A stretch of 64,000 nt of DNA from the NCBI RefSeq assembly GCF_024753145.1, contig NZ_JANUGU010000008.1, forward strand, positions 186,001-250,000, read 5' to 3'. Every line of letters starts with the position of its first letter. Position 1 is the stretch's first letter. Position numbers and translations under genes: made by a program. Positions 16,990 through 24,931 of this stretch are shown here, in pieces. A model generated the notes under the pieces. It was not told the origin of the DNA, ran no database searches, and saw only the letters and a program-made list of their open reading frames with translations. Origin of the DNA: Massilia terrae (GTDB taxonomy: Bacteria > Pseudomonadota > Gammaproteobacteria > Burkholderiales > Burkholderiaceae_D).

Positions 16990-18470
16990 ACCTGGATCCA
17001 GGTGGTCTTCAACTCGGTGTACTTGTCGAAGGCGTGCAGCGACTTGTCGCGCCCGTTGCCGGACTGCTTGTAGCCGCCGAAGGGCACCGTGATGTCGTCG
17101 TTGTCGTACTGGTTCACGTGCACGGTGCCGGCACGCAGGGCGCGCGCGGTGCGGATCGCGCGGCTCATGTCCGCCGTCCACACCGCCGCCGCCAGCCCGT
17201 AAGGCGTGGCATTGGCCTGGCGTACCGCTTCGTCGAGGTCGGTGAAGGCCAGCACCGACAGCACCGGGCCGAAGATCTCCTCGCGTGCGATGCGCATGTC
17301 CTGCCGCACGCCGTCGAACAGGGTGGGCGCCACATACAGGCCGCCGGACTCCTCGCGCGCCGCCGCGCCGCCGGCCAGCAGGCGCGCGCCCTCTTCCTTG
17401 CCCGACTCGATGTAGCCGAGCACGGACTTCATCTGGACCTGGTCGACGATCGCGCCCATCACGGTCTTTTCGTCGAGCGGATCGCCCGGCGCGAAACGCG
17501 GCACCAGCGCCAGCGCGCGTTCGAGGAAGGCGTCCTTGATCGAGGCCTCGACGAACAGGCGCGAGGGCGCGTTGCAGCTTTCGCCCTGGTTGAAGTAGAT
17601 CGAGCCGATCGCCGCCGACACCGCCGCATCGAGGTCCGGGCAGTCGGCGCAGACGATGTTGGCGGACTTGCCGCCCAACTCGGTCCAGGCCCGCTTGAGG
17701 TTGGACTGGCCGGCCATCTGGACGATCTGCTTGCCGGTGCGGGTCGAGCCGGTGAAGGCGATGCAATCGACGTCCATGTGCAGGCCGAGCGCGCGGCCGG
17801 CCTCAATGCCGAAACCCGGCAGCACATTGAACACGCCGGGCGGCACGCCGGCCTCCAGCGCCAGTTCGGCCAGGCGGAGCGCGGAGAGCGGCGCCTTCTC
17901 GGACGGCTTCAGCACCAGGCTGTTGCCGGCCGCAAGGGCGGGGCCGATCTTCCACGCGGCCATCAGCATCGGATAATTCCACGGGATGATCGCGGCCACC
18001 ACGCCGACCGGCTCGCGCGTGACCAGGGCCAGGCTGTCTTCCGGGCTGGGCGCGACCTGGTCGTAGATCTTGTCGACCGCCTCGCCGTACCAGCGGATGC
18101 AGTTCTGGGCCAGCTGTACGTCCACCGACAGGCTGTAGCGGATCGGCTTGCCCATGTCGAGGGTCTCCAGCAGCGCCAGCTCGTCGCGGTGCTGGAGCAT
18201 CAGGTCGGCGAAGCGCACCAGCACGCGCTTGCGCTCGGCGGGCGCCTTGCCGGCCCAGCGCCGGTCCTCGAAGGCGGCGCGGGCGGCGGCCACGGCCGCA
18301 TCGACGTCGGCCACGCCGCAGCGCGCCACTTCAGCCAGCTTGCGTCCGTCGACCGGGGACATGCAATCGAAGCGCAGGCCGGAACGGGCGTCACACCGTT
18401 CGCCCCCGATGAATGCACTTCCCTTGATCTCAAGCCGGGCGGCATAGGCCGGCCAGTCAGTTCCGCTCAT
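16986..18470 (-). CDS. puuC: Gamma-glutamyl-gamma-aminobutyraldehyde dehydrogenase-like (PuuC)
   Basis: NAD(P)-dependent aldehyde dehydrogenase, 494 aa, of the PuuC/betaine-aldehyde group; in putrescine breakdown it oxidises the gamma-glutamylated aminoaldehyde. The Rossmann part has PWNYPMLMAAWK and FTGSTRTGKQI. Catalytic E264 is in WTELGGKSANIV and nucleophile C299 in NQGESCNAPSRL. The C-terminal motif PFGGYKQSGNGRDKSLHAFD closely matches E. coli PuuC, the main reason for this call. The start has GGAGG upstream. It is separated from the puuD-puuA-aminotransferase operon by a toxin-antitoxin pair and a symporter. Confidence 0.85.
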   Translation of the reverse strand: MSGTDWPAYAARLEIKGSAFIGGERCDARSGLRFDCMSPVDGRKLAEVARCGVADVDAAVAAARAAFEDRRWAGKAPAERKRVLVRFADLMLQHRDELALLETLDMGKPIRYSLSVDVQLAQNCIRWYGEAVDKIYDQVAPSPEDSLALVTREPVGVVAAIIPWNYPMLMAAWKIGPALAAGNSLVLKPSEKAPLSALRLAELALEAGVPPGVFNVLPGFGIEAGRALGLHMDVDCIAFTGSTRTGKQIVQMAGQSNLKRAWTELGGKSANIVCADCPDLDAAVSAAIGSIYFNQGESCNAPSRLFVEASIKDAFLERALALVPRFAPGDPLDEKTVMGAIVDQVQMKSVLGYIESGKEEGARLLAGGAAAREESGGLYVAPTLFDGVRQDMRIAREEIFGPVLSVLAFTDLDEAVRQANATPYGLAAAVWTADMSRAIRTARALRAGTVHVNQYDNDDITVPFGGYKQSGNGRDKSLHAFDKYTELKTTWIQV

Positions 18471-18568
18471 ATTGCCTCCGCTGAAAAGACCTTATTCTCG
18501 AACGATGATAGCGAGCCTGGTGCAAACCGGCACGACCAGAACGACAAGGTACATCATTTCTTCGAGCG

Positions 18569-18862
18569 ATGAATCTCATCTACAAATCGGAGGTAGCCAA
18601 GTTTGCGACTACGCATCCCGAAGCGGCTGCGAGACTCGACGGTTGGATGATTGAGAACGCTACTGTGCACAGCTTCAGCGAACTTAAGCAGGTGTACCGG
18701 CGATGCGACTATGTACCGAAGCGCTTTACTATCTTCGATGTCGGCGGAACTTCTTACCGGGTCGTCACCACGATTGATTACCGCAACCAAAGGGTCTACA
18801 TTCACAAGGTGCTCACACATGCGGAATACGACCAGTGGACTCGAAAGAACAGACGGAAATGA
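18569..18862 (+). CDS. higB: HigB-type toxin (RelE superfamily mRNA interferase)
   Basis: Type II toxin expected to cleave mRNA at the ribosome, 97 aa. The C-terminal part (residues about 50-95) has FDVGGTSYRVVTTIDYRNQR and VYIHKVLTHAEYDQW, the pattern of the HigB_toxin family (PF09907). The toxin comes first and the antitoxin second, as is usual for higBA. The stop overlaps the antitoxin ATG (ATGA). Base composition is visibly less GC-rich than in its neighbours, suggesting acquisition by transfer. It lies between puuC and a symporter gene. Confidence 0.85.
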   Translation: MNLIYKSEVAKFATTHPEAAARLDGWMIENATVHSFSELKQVYRRCDYVPKRFTIFDVGGTSYRVVTTIDYRNQRVYIHKVLTHAEYDQWTRKNRRK

Positions 18863-19281
18863 CAAAGCACCTGACGCCCGCGCAAATTCCTGAGCTCGCC
18901 GAGACATGGACTTCGCTCCAGCGGTATGCGCCATTACGTCCTATTCAGACCGCCGACGACTTCGAGCGCGTGGCCGCGCTGGCCCAGATCCTTGCCGAGA
19001 CGGTTGGCGACGACGCCAGCCACCCGCTGTATTCCTTGTTCGAACTGACGATGAGCTTGATCGAGAAATGGGAAGATGCACACCTCCGCCTGCCCGAGGC
19101 CGAACCACGCGACGTGCTCCGGTGCCTGCTCGAAGCCAATGACCTGGAGCCGACAGACCTTGGCGATGTTGCCGCGCCTGAGCTTCTGGGCGACATCCTT
19201 TCGGGCCAACGCGACATCGACGAGGACCTGGCAAAGGCCCTATCCAAGCGCTTCCATATCGATGTCAAGGCGTTCATTTAA
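18859..19281 (+). CDS. higA: HigA-type antitoxin
   Basis: Antitoxin partner of the preceding toxin, 140 aa. The N-terminal half is acidic and helical and probably binds the toxin. The C-terminal half (residues about 83-140) carries the helix-turn-helix used to repress the operon: DVLRCLLEANDLEPTDLGDV followed by ILSGQRDIDEDLAKALSKRF. The ATG at 18859 overlaps the toxin stop and is preferred over an in-frame ATG 24 bases upstream. Autoregulation through an operator before higB is expected for the family, but no clear palindrome stands out there. Confidence 0.82.
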   Translation: MTKHLTPAQIPELAETWTSLQRYAPLRPIQTADDFERVAALAQILAETVGDDASHPLYSLFELTMSLIEKWEDAHLRLPEAEPRDVLRCLLEANDLEPTDLGDVAAPELLGDILSGQRDIDEDLAKALSKRFHIDVKAFI

Positions 19282-19331
19282 GGTGCTCGCCCGGCACTAT
19301 CGCAAAACGTCCACAATCGCTCGACAAACCG

Positions 19332-19359
19332 TTCCACTGGCCAATTCTGCGGCTATAAT
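19332..19359 (+). promoter_or_regulatory. Candidate sigma-70 promoter for the symporter
   Basis: A perfect TATAAT at 19354-19359 is preceded by TTCCAC at 19332-19337 with a 16-base spacer. The -35 match is poor (3 of 6). It lies 47 bases upstream of the symporter ATG and after the antitoxin stop, so the symporter probably has its own transcript. Confidence 0.5.
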
Positions 19360-19406
19360 CGCCCAATTTTCCAGCAGCAATCCCCGCCCGTGGAGCGAAC
19401 TCTTCA

Positions 19407-20867
19407 ATGAATTTCACTTTGATCACCTGCGTCGTGCTGTATTTACTCGGCACGCTCGGCCTTGGCGTCTGGGCCGGCTCGCGCATCAAGAACACGGCCG
19501 ACTTCGCGGTCGCCGGGCGCAGCCTGCCGCTGATCATGGTCGTGACCACCACCTTCGCCACCTGGTTCGGCGCCGAGACGGTGATGGGCATCCCGGCCCG
19601 CTTCGTGCAGGGCGGCTTGAATTCGATCATCGACGACCCGTTCGGCGCCGGCACCTGCCTGATCCTGGTCGGGCTGTTCTTCGCCACCCGCCTCTATAAA
19701 CTGAACCTGCTGACCATCGGCGACTACTACCGCCAGCGCTTCGGCAAGGGCATCGAGGTGTTCTGCTCGCTGGCGATCATGCTGTCCTACCTGGGCTGGG
19801 TGGCGGCGCAGATCACCGCGCTGGGCCTGGTGTTCTCGGTGCTGACCAATGGCGCGATGAGCGAGGTCGCCGGCATGATCGTGGGCACCCTGGCGGTGCT
19901 GATCTATGTGGTGGTGGGCGGCTTCCTGGCGGTCGCGCTGACCGACTTCATCCAGATGATCGTGCTGGTGATCGGCCTGTCGATCATCGCGATGTTCTCG
20001 GCCGACCTGGCCGGCGGCAGCGGCCAGGTGATCAATATGCTCACGGACAAGCACCTGTGGAACTTCCTTCCGGAGGCGAAGTTTTCGGACATGGCGATGT
20101 TCATCGGCGCCGGCGTCACCATGATGTTCGGCTCGATCCCGCAGCAGGACGTGTACCAGCGCGTGATGTCGGCCAAGGACGCCAGGACGGCGCGCGCCGG
20201 CGCGGTGATCGGCGGCTCCAGCTACATCCTGTTCGCGGCGGTGCCGATGTTCATCGTCGCCTGCGCGGTGGTGGTGATGGGCCAGCACGCGCTCGAAATG
20301 GCCAAGGACGACTACCAGCGCCTGCTGCCGACCTTCGTCATGACCCGCATGCCGCTGGTGATGCAGATCCTGTTCTTCGGCGCGCTGCTGTCGGCGATCA
20401 AGAGCACCTCGTCGGCCACGCTGCTGGCGCCGTCCACCAGCTTCGTCGAGAACATCCTGAAGAACCTGCGCCCGCACATGAACGACCGCCAGCAGCTGTT
20501 CGCGATGCGCGCCACCATCGTGGTGTTCGCGGGCCTGGTGCTGCTGTACGCGATCGCGATGCGCGGCACCTCGATCTACGACCTGGTCGGGCAGGCTTAC
20601 CAGATCACGCTGGTGGGCGCCTTCGTGCCGCTGGCGATGGGGCTGTACTGGAAGCGCGCGACCACGCAAGGGGCGATCGTGTCACTGGCCGCGGGCATCG
20701 TGACCTGGATCGTGTTCTTCCCGCAGGTGAGCAAGCTGGGCGAGCAATTCCCGGGGCAACTGGCGGGCTTGATTGCGGCGTTTGTCGGGATGATCGCGGG
20801 GTCGCTGGCGCCGCAGGTGCTCAAGAATCGCCACGAGCCGCATCATTCGGCCGAGATTCACGCCTGA
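19407..20867 (+). CDS. Sodium:solute symporter family protein
   Basis: Na+-coupled inner-membrane symporter (SSF family), 486 aa with about thirteen hydrophobic segments. SSF features seen are the N-terminal NTADFAVAGRSLP loop, ATWFGAETVMGIPARF, and GSIPQQDVYQRVMSAKDART in the middle. The C-terminus is a short His-rich polar tail. The substrate is not predictable; its place between puuC and the puuD-puuA-aminotransferase operon suggests a polyamine, an amino acid or GABA-like compound, which is inference. It converges on the aminotransferase with a terminator hairpin between. Confidence 0.87.
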   Translation: MNFTLITCVVLYLLGTLGLGVWAGSRIKNTADFAVAGRSLPLIMVVTTTFATWFGAETVMGIPARFVQGGLNSIIDDPFGAGTCLILVGLFFATRLYKLNLLTIGDYYRQRFGKGIEVFCSLAIMLSYLGWVAAQITALGLVFSVLTNGAMSEVAGMIVGTLAVLIYVVVGGFLAVALTDFIQMIVLVIGLSIIAMFSADLAGGSGQVINMLTDKHLWNFLPEAKFSDMAMFIGAGVTMMFGSIPQQDVYQRVMSAKDARTARAGAVIGGSSYILFAAVPMFIVACAVVVMGQHALEMAKDDYQRLLPTFVMTRMPLVMQILFFGALLSAIKSTSSATLLAPSTSFVENILKNLRPHMNDRQQLFAMRATIVVFAGLVLLYAIAMRGTSIYDLVGQAYQITLVGAFVPLAMGLYWKRATTQGAIVSLAAGIVTWIVFFPQVSKLGEQFPGQLAGLIAAFVGMIAGSLAPQVLKNRHEPHHSAEIHA

Positions 20868-20880
20868 CTCTACGCTGGCA

Positions 20881-20914
20881 AAATGGGGTTCCCGCGCACG
20901 CGGGAACCCCATTT
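20881..20914. terminator. Bidirectional terminator / REP-like palindrome
   Basis: A perfect inverted repeat of two 16-base arms around CA, beginning AAATGGGG and ending CCCCATTT, so it has a T-run on either strand. It lies between the converging symporter and aminotransferase genes. Its core (TTCCCGCG/CGCGGGAA) resembles the REP-like elements at 29938, 43211, 50108 and 52221. Confidence 0.8.
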
Positions 20915-20916
20915 CC

Positions 20917-22368
20917 TCACCCGACCAATCCGCGCGCCTTCAGATCGTTTAGCGTCAGATCCAGGCACGCCCAGATCCGCTCCGCCATCTCATCGATCTG
21001 CTGCCGCGTGATGACCAGCGGCGGCGCCACGATCATCCGGTCCCCCACCGCGCGCATGATGACGCCGTTGTCGAACATGTGTCCGCGGCAGATCATCCCC
21101 ACCGCATCTTTGGCCGCGAAGCGCTCGTTCGCATGCACCGACCCACGCTTGACGCGCACCAGGTCGAGCGCCGCCACCAGAGCGCAGGTCTCGGCCTGCC
21201 CCACCAGCGGATGCAGGGCCAGCCCGGCGAATGCCGCTTTCAAGTGCGGCCCGGTCTCCGCCGCCACCTTCTCGACCAGCTTTTCCTCGCGCAGGATGCG
21301 GATGTTCTCCAGCGCCGCCGCGCACGCCACCGGGTGGCCGGAATAGGTGAAGCCGTGGTTGAAGTCGCCGCCGCGTTCGACCAGCACCTCGGCCACGCGC
21401 GCCGACACCAGCACCCCGCCCAGCGGCACATAGCCTGAGGTGACGCCCTTGGCGAAGGCGATCAGGTCCGGCTGGAAGCCCATCAGCTCGCAGCCGAACC
21501 AGCGCCCCAGCCGCCCGAAGCCGCAGATCACTTCGTCCGACACCAGGAGGATGCCGTACTTGTCGCAGATGCGCTGGATCTCCGGCCAGTAGGTCGGCGG
21601 CGGGATGATCACGCCGCCCGCTCCCTGCACCGGCTCGCCGATGAAGGCCGCGACCTGGCCGGCGCCCAGTTCGAGGATCTGCTCCTCCAGCCAGCCGGCC
21701 GCCTTGATGCCGAATTCCGCCTCGCTCATGCCCTGCCCCGCTTCGGCGTAGCTGGGCTGGCCGATGTGGACGATGCCGGGGATCGGCAGCCCGCCCTGCG
21801 CGTGCATGCCGGCCATGCCGCCCAGCGAGGCTGCCGCCATCGTGCTGCCGTGGTAGGCGTTGCGGCGGCTGATGATCACTTGGCGCTGCGGCTGCTCCAT
21901 CAGGTCCCAGTAGCGCCGCACCATGCGCACCACGGTGTCGTTGGCCTCCGAACCGGAGCTGGTGAAAAACACGTGGCCGAATTTCGGCGGCGCCAGCTGC
22001 GCCAGCTGCTCGGCCAGCAGCACCGCCGGCACGTTGGTGGTGTTGAAGAAGCTGTTGTAGAAGGGGAGCGCCTGCATCTGCGCGTAGACCGCGTCCGCGA
22101 TGCCGGTGCGGCCGTAGCCCACGTTCACGCACCACAGGCCGGACATGCCGTCGATGATCTTGCGCCCGTCCGAATCCCACAGGTAGATGCCGTCGCCGCG
22201 CACCATCACGCGCGCGCCGCCGCGCTGGCGCAGCAGCGCGTGATCGGTGAAGGGATGCAGGTGGTGGGCCGTGTCGAGCTGCTTCAGCGCGGCGGTATCG
22301 TAGACGGTGGCTCCGGTGCCGGCTTGCAGCTCTGCGGCGCCCGGCAGCGCCTCTTGGATCAAGGCCAT
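20917..22368 (-). CDS. spuC: Polyamine/omega-amino acid aminotransferase (class III, PLP)
   Basis: PLP-dependent class III aminotransferase, 483 aa, of the putrescine:pyruvate (SpuC-like) group. FTSSGSEANDT at about 135-145 binds the cofactor phosphate, D278 (VSDEVICGFGR) contacts the pyridine nitrogen and K307 (AFAKGVTSGYVPLGG) forms the Schiff base. The start has a strong AAGGAGG. It is the last gene of a leftward operon puuD-puuA-aminotransferase, 30 bases after puuA, with a terminator hairpin downstream. The context supports amines as donors; whether it acts on free or glutamylated putrescine is open. Confidence 0.85.
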   Translation of the reverse strand: MALIQEALPGAAELQAGTGATVYDTAALKQLDTAHHLHPFTDHALLRQRGGARVMVRGDGIYLWDSDGRKIIDGMSGLWCVNVGYGRTGIADAVYAQMQALPFYNSFFNTTNVPAVLLAEQLAQLAPPKFGHVFFTSSGSEANDTVVRMVRRYWDLMEQPQRQVIISRRNAYHGSTMAAASLGGMAGMHAQGGLPIPGIVHIGQPSYAEAGQGMSEAEFGIKAAGWLEEQILELGAGQVAAFIGEPVQGAGGVIIPPPTYWPEIQRICDKYGILLVSDEVICGFGRLGRWFGCELMGFQPDLIAFAKGVTSGYVPLGGVLVSARVAEVLVERGGDFNHGFTYSGHPVACAAALENIRILREEKLVEKVAAETGPHLKAAFAGLALHPLVGQAETCALVAALDLVRVKRGSVHANERFAAKDAVGMICRGHMFDNGVIMRAVGDRMIVAPPLVITRQQIDEMAERIWACLDLTLNDLKARGLVG

Positions 22369-22398
22369 GATGGCCTCCTTGGTTGGGACTACGCTGGG

Positions 22399-23766
22399 TC
22401 AGACGTGCAGCAGCAAGTGCTCCCGTTCCCACGGGCTGATGACCGTCATGAATTCCTGGTGTTCGAGTTCCTTGATCGCCGCGTACACGTCGATGAAGCG
22501 TTCGCCCAGCACGTGGCGCAGCTTGGCGTCGGCGCGCAGCAGCTCCAGCGCTTCCGGCAGTCCCTGCGGCAGCTCGACCTTCATGTCGTAGGCGCTGGCC
22601 TCGACCATCGCGGTCGGCTCGATCTTCTCCAGCATGCCGAGGTAGCCGCAGGCCAGCGTCACCGCCAGCGCGAGGTAGGGATTGGCGTCGGCGCCGATCA
22701 CGCGGTTCTCCACGCGCCGGTCCTGCGCGCCCGACACCGGCACCCGGAAGCCCACCGTGCGGTTGTCCACGCCCCACTGCAGGTTGATCGGCGCGGCGGT
22801 GTGGCGCACGATGCGGCGGTAGGAGTTGACATAGGGCGCGACGATCGCCATCGCCGACGGCATGTAGCGCTGCAGGCCGCCGATGTAGTGGTGGAAGATG
22901 GCGGCCTCGGAGCCGTCCGGGTTGCTGAAGATGTTGCAGCCATGCTCGTCGACCACGCTCTGGTGCACGTGCATCGCCGACCCGGGCTCGCCGCCCATCG
23001 GCTTGGCCATGAAGGTGGCGTACATGTCGTGCTTGAGCGCGGCCTCGCGCAGGGTGCGCTTGAAGTAGAACACCTTGTCGGCCAGCCCGAGCGGGTCGCC
23101 GTGCTGGAAGTTGATCTCCATCTGCCCGGCGCCGATCTCGTGGATCAGCGTATCGACGTCGAGGTTCATCATGTCGCAGTAGTCGTAGATGTCCTCGAAC
23201 AGCGGGTCGAATTCATTGACCGCGTCGATGCTGTAGACCTGGCGGCTGGTCTCGGAGCGCCCGCTGCGGCCGATCGGGGACGTGAGCGGCAGGTTGGGGT
23301 CGATGTTCTTGGCGGTCAGGTAGAACTCCAGCTCGGGCGCGACCAGCGGCTTCCAGCCCTGCTCGCAGTACAGCCGCAGCACCCGCTTGAGCACCGAGCG
23401 CGGCGCGAAGTCGACCAGCGCGCCGTCGGCGAAATAGCAGTCGTGGATCACCTGAGCGGTCGGGTCCACCGCCCACGGCACGGTGGTGATGGTGGTGGGG
23501 TCGGCCTTGAGGATCATGTCGCGGTCGGTGCTGGAGATCGCGCGCTCGAAGGCTGCGTCGCCGCTGGGCGAATTGCCGGTGACGGTCATGCCCAGCACGA
23601 CCTCGGGCAGGCGCATGCCGCGCTCCTCGGTGAACTTCACGCGCGGCAGGATCTTGCCGCGTGCTACCCCGGTCAGGTCCGGCACCAGGCATTCGATTTC
23701 GGTGACTCGCTTCGCATTGAGCCACTCGTCCATATCGGTGTAACTGAAATTGTCGCGGATTGCCAT
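22399..23766 (-). CDS. puuA: Gamma-glutamylputrescine synthetase
   Basis: Glutamine-synthetase-family ligase joining glutamate to putrescine, 455 aa. Motifs parallel the paralogue at 13686: VPDLTGVARGKILPRVKF, VAPELEFYLTAKN, GAGQMEINFQHGDP, MHVHQSVVD and NPYLALAVTLACGYLGM. It lies directly between puuD and a SpuC-like aminotransferase, making it the better candidate for the core pathway enzyme of the two paralogues. The ATG at 23766 has GAGGCGA upstream and gives the family's usual N-terminus; an in-frame ATG at 23829 would add a Pro/Arg-rich leader and is rejected. Confidence 0.88.
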   Translation of the reverse strand: MAIRDNFSYTDMDEWLNAKRVTEIECLVPDLTGVARGKILPRVKFTEERGMRLPEVVLGMTVTGNSPSGDAAFERAISSTDRDMILKADPTTITTVPWAVDPTAQVIHDCYFADGALVDFAPRSVLKRVLRLYCEQGWKPLVAPELEFYLTAKNIDPNLPLTSPIGRSGRSETSRQVYSIDAVNEFDPLFEDIYDYCDMMNLDVDTLIHEIGAGQMEINFQHGDPLGLADKVFYFKRTLREAALKHDMYATFMAKPMGGEPGSAMHVHQSVVDEHGCNIFSNPDGSEAAIFHHYIGGLQRYMPSAMAIVAPYVNSYRRIVRHTAAPINLQWGVDNRTVGFRVPVSGAQDRRVENRVIGADANPYLALAVTLACGYLGMLEKIEPTAMVEASAYDMKVELPQGLPEALELLRADAKLRHVLGERFIDVYAAIKELEHQEFMTVISPWEREHLLLHV

Positions 23767-23848
23767 GTATCGCCTCACTGTCTGTTGGATCGGCCGCAGG
23801 CGCGCGGAAGCGCGGCCCGGCGGGGCCATGGAAAGGACAGCGGCGAAA

Positions 23849-23893
23849 CTACGGGACGGCGCGCGCCGCCCACTTTTCGTAGGCGGTGGTCAT
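23849..23893 (-). CDS. 14-codon ORF coupled to puuD
   Basis: A tiny open frame (product begins MTTAYEKWAARA) whose ATG overlaps the puuD stop as ATGA and has GGAG about eight bases upstream. It ends in TAG 45 bases later, well before puuA. It may be a real small coupled ORF, or the remnant 5' end of a lost gene; the wording resembles N-termini of some aldehyde dehydrogenases, but 14 residues cannot prove homology. Confidence 0.3.
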   Translation of the reverse strand: MTTAYEKWAARAVP

Positions 23894-24648
23894 GTTCGGC
23901 TCCGTTTCCCTGCCTGGTAGGCGCGGCAGGCCTCACCGAAGGCCCCGAACATCTTCATCGAGTAGGGGTTGTGCGTGATGCGCCATTCCGGGTGCCATTG
24001 CAGCGCCAGCGTGAAGCCGGGCGCGGTGCCGACCGAGAATGCCTCGACCAGGCCGTCTTCCGCGGTGGCTTCCACCACCAGCCCCGGCGCCAGTTCCTTG
24101 ACACCCTGGCCGTGCAGCGAATTGACCGGGATTTCGGGCACGCCCAGCAGCTGTTCCAGCATGCCGCCGGGTACCAGCTGCACCTTGTGCGCATCGCCGT
24201 ACTGCTCGTCCATGCCGAGCTCGGGATTCTCGCGGTGGTCCATCTTGCCGGCCACCGTCTGCACGGCCTGGTGCAGGCTGCCGCCGAGCGCCACGTTCAT
24301 CTCCTGGAAGCCACGGCAGATCGCGATCAGCGGAATGCCGCGCGCCACCGCGGCGCGCACCAGCGGCAAGGTGGTTTCGTCGCGCGCGCGGTCCTGCGGC
24401 AGCGAGGGGTCGAGCACGTCCTGGGAGTAATAGCTGGGATGCACGTTCGAGGCCGAACCGGTCAGCATGATGCCGTCGATCAGCGCCAGCACGGTGTCGA
24501 GATCGAGGTCGGCGCCAAGCGAGGGCAGGATCATCGGCGCGCAATCGGCGCCCAGCATCACCGCGTCGACATACTTGTACTGTGCCGCGTGATACGGGTG
24601 CTCGCCAAAATCGCGCGTGCAAGCCGGAACGATAACGATGGGGCGCAT
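23890..24648 (-). CDS. puuD: Gamma-glutamyl-gamma-aminobutyrate hydrolase (class I GATase-like)
   Basis: Releases GABA from gamma-glutamyl-GABA, completing the gamma-glutamylated putrescine route. The product is 252 aa, usual for peptidase family C26. The nucleophile is C111 in IAICRGFQEMNVALGG; H219 and E221 lie in LQWHPEW, completing the triad. GSASNVHPSYY in the N-terminal part is also typical. It is first in the leftward operon with puuA and the aminotransferase. The 283-bp gap upstream to divergent gabD should hold the promoters of both. Confidence 0.9.
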   Translation of the reverse strand: MRPIVIVPACTRDFGEHPYHAAQYKYVDAVMLGADCAPMILPSLGADLDLDTVLALIDGIMLTGSASNVHPSYYSQDVLDPSLPQDRARDETTLPLVRAAVARGIPLIAICRGFQEMNVALGGSLHQAVQTVAGKMDHRENPELGMDEQYGDAHKVQLVPGGMLEQLLGVPEIPVNSLHGQGVKELAPGLVVEATAEDGLVEAFSVGTAPGFTLALQWHPEWRITHNPYSMKMFGAFGEACRAYQAGKRSRT

Positions 24649-24693
24649 GGTCTCCCTACCCTCGTAGTGTGACGCATAGGAACCATCATAATT

Positions 24694-24711
24694 GCATTCA
24701 GGTCCGAATGC
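24694..24711. promoter_or_regulatory. Dyad in the puuD-gabD divergent intergenic region
   Basis: GCATTC and GAATGC are perfect inverted 6-mers separated by six bases, 46 bases upstream of puuD in the gap shared with gabD. It could be an operator for a regulator of polyamine or GABA use. No regulator gene lies next to it, and it does not match a binding site I know. Confidence 0.3.
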
Positions 24712-24931
24712 GAGTGGCCATTAATCCAGGTCAAAATCACGCGCAGCCATGCCACGCGGATCGGAAAAATCTGCTAGTCGCCGCGCGCGTTGTGCGCGCT
24801 GTCCATGGCAAAAGCTTAACGGCAAGCGGGGAAAGGTGCCAACACGAACCGAACAGGGATAGGGGCCGTCCGGCGAAGACGTGAGAAAAGCACTAACATG
24901 GCTGGATTGACCAGACACCGACGAGGCCCCC

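Noticed and set aside
21766..24672. A 968-codon open frame on the plus strand
   Set aside because: It is the antisense shadow of the aminotransferase, puuA and puuD genes; its translation is His/Arg/Gln-rich low complexity without domains, as expected for GC-rich antisense frames.
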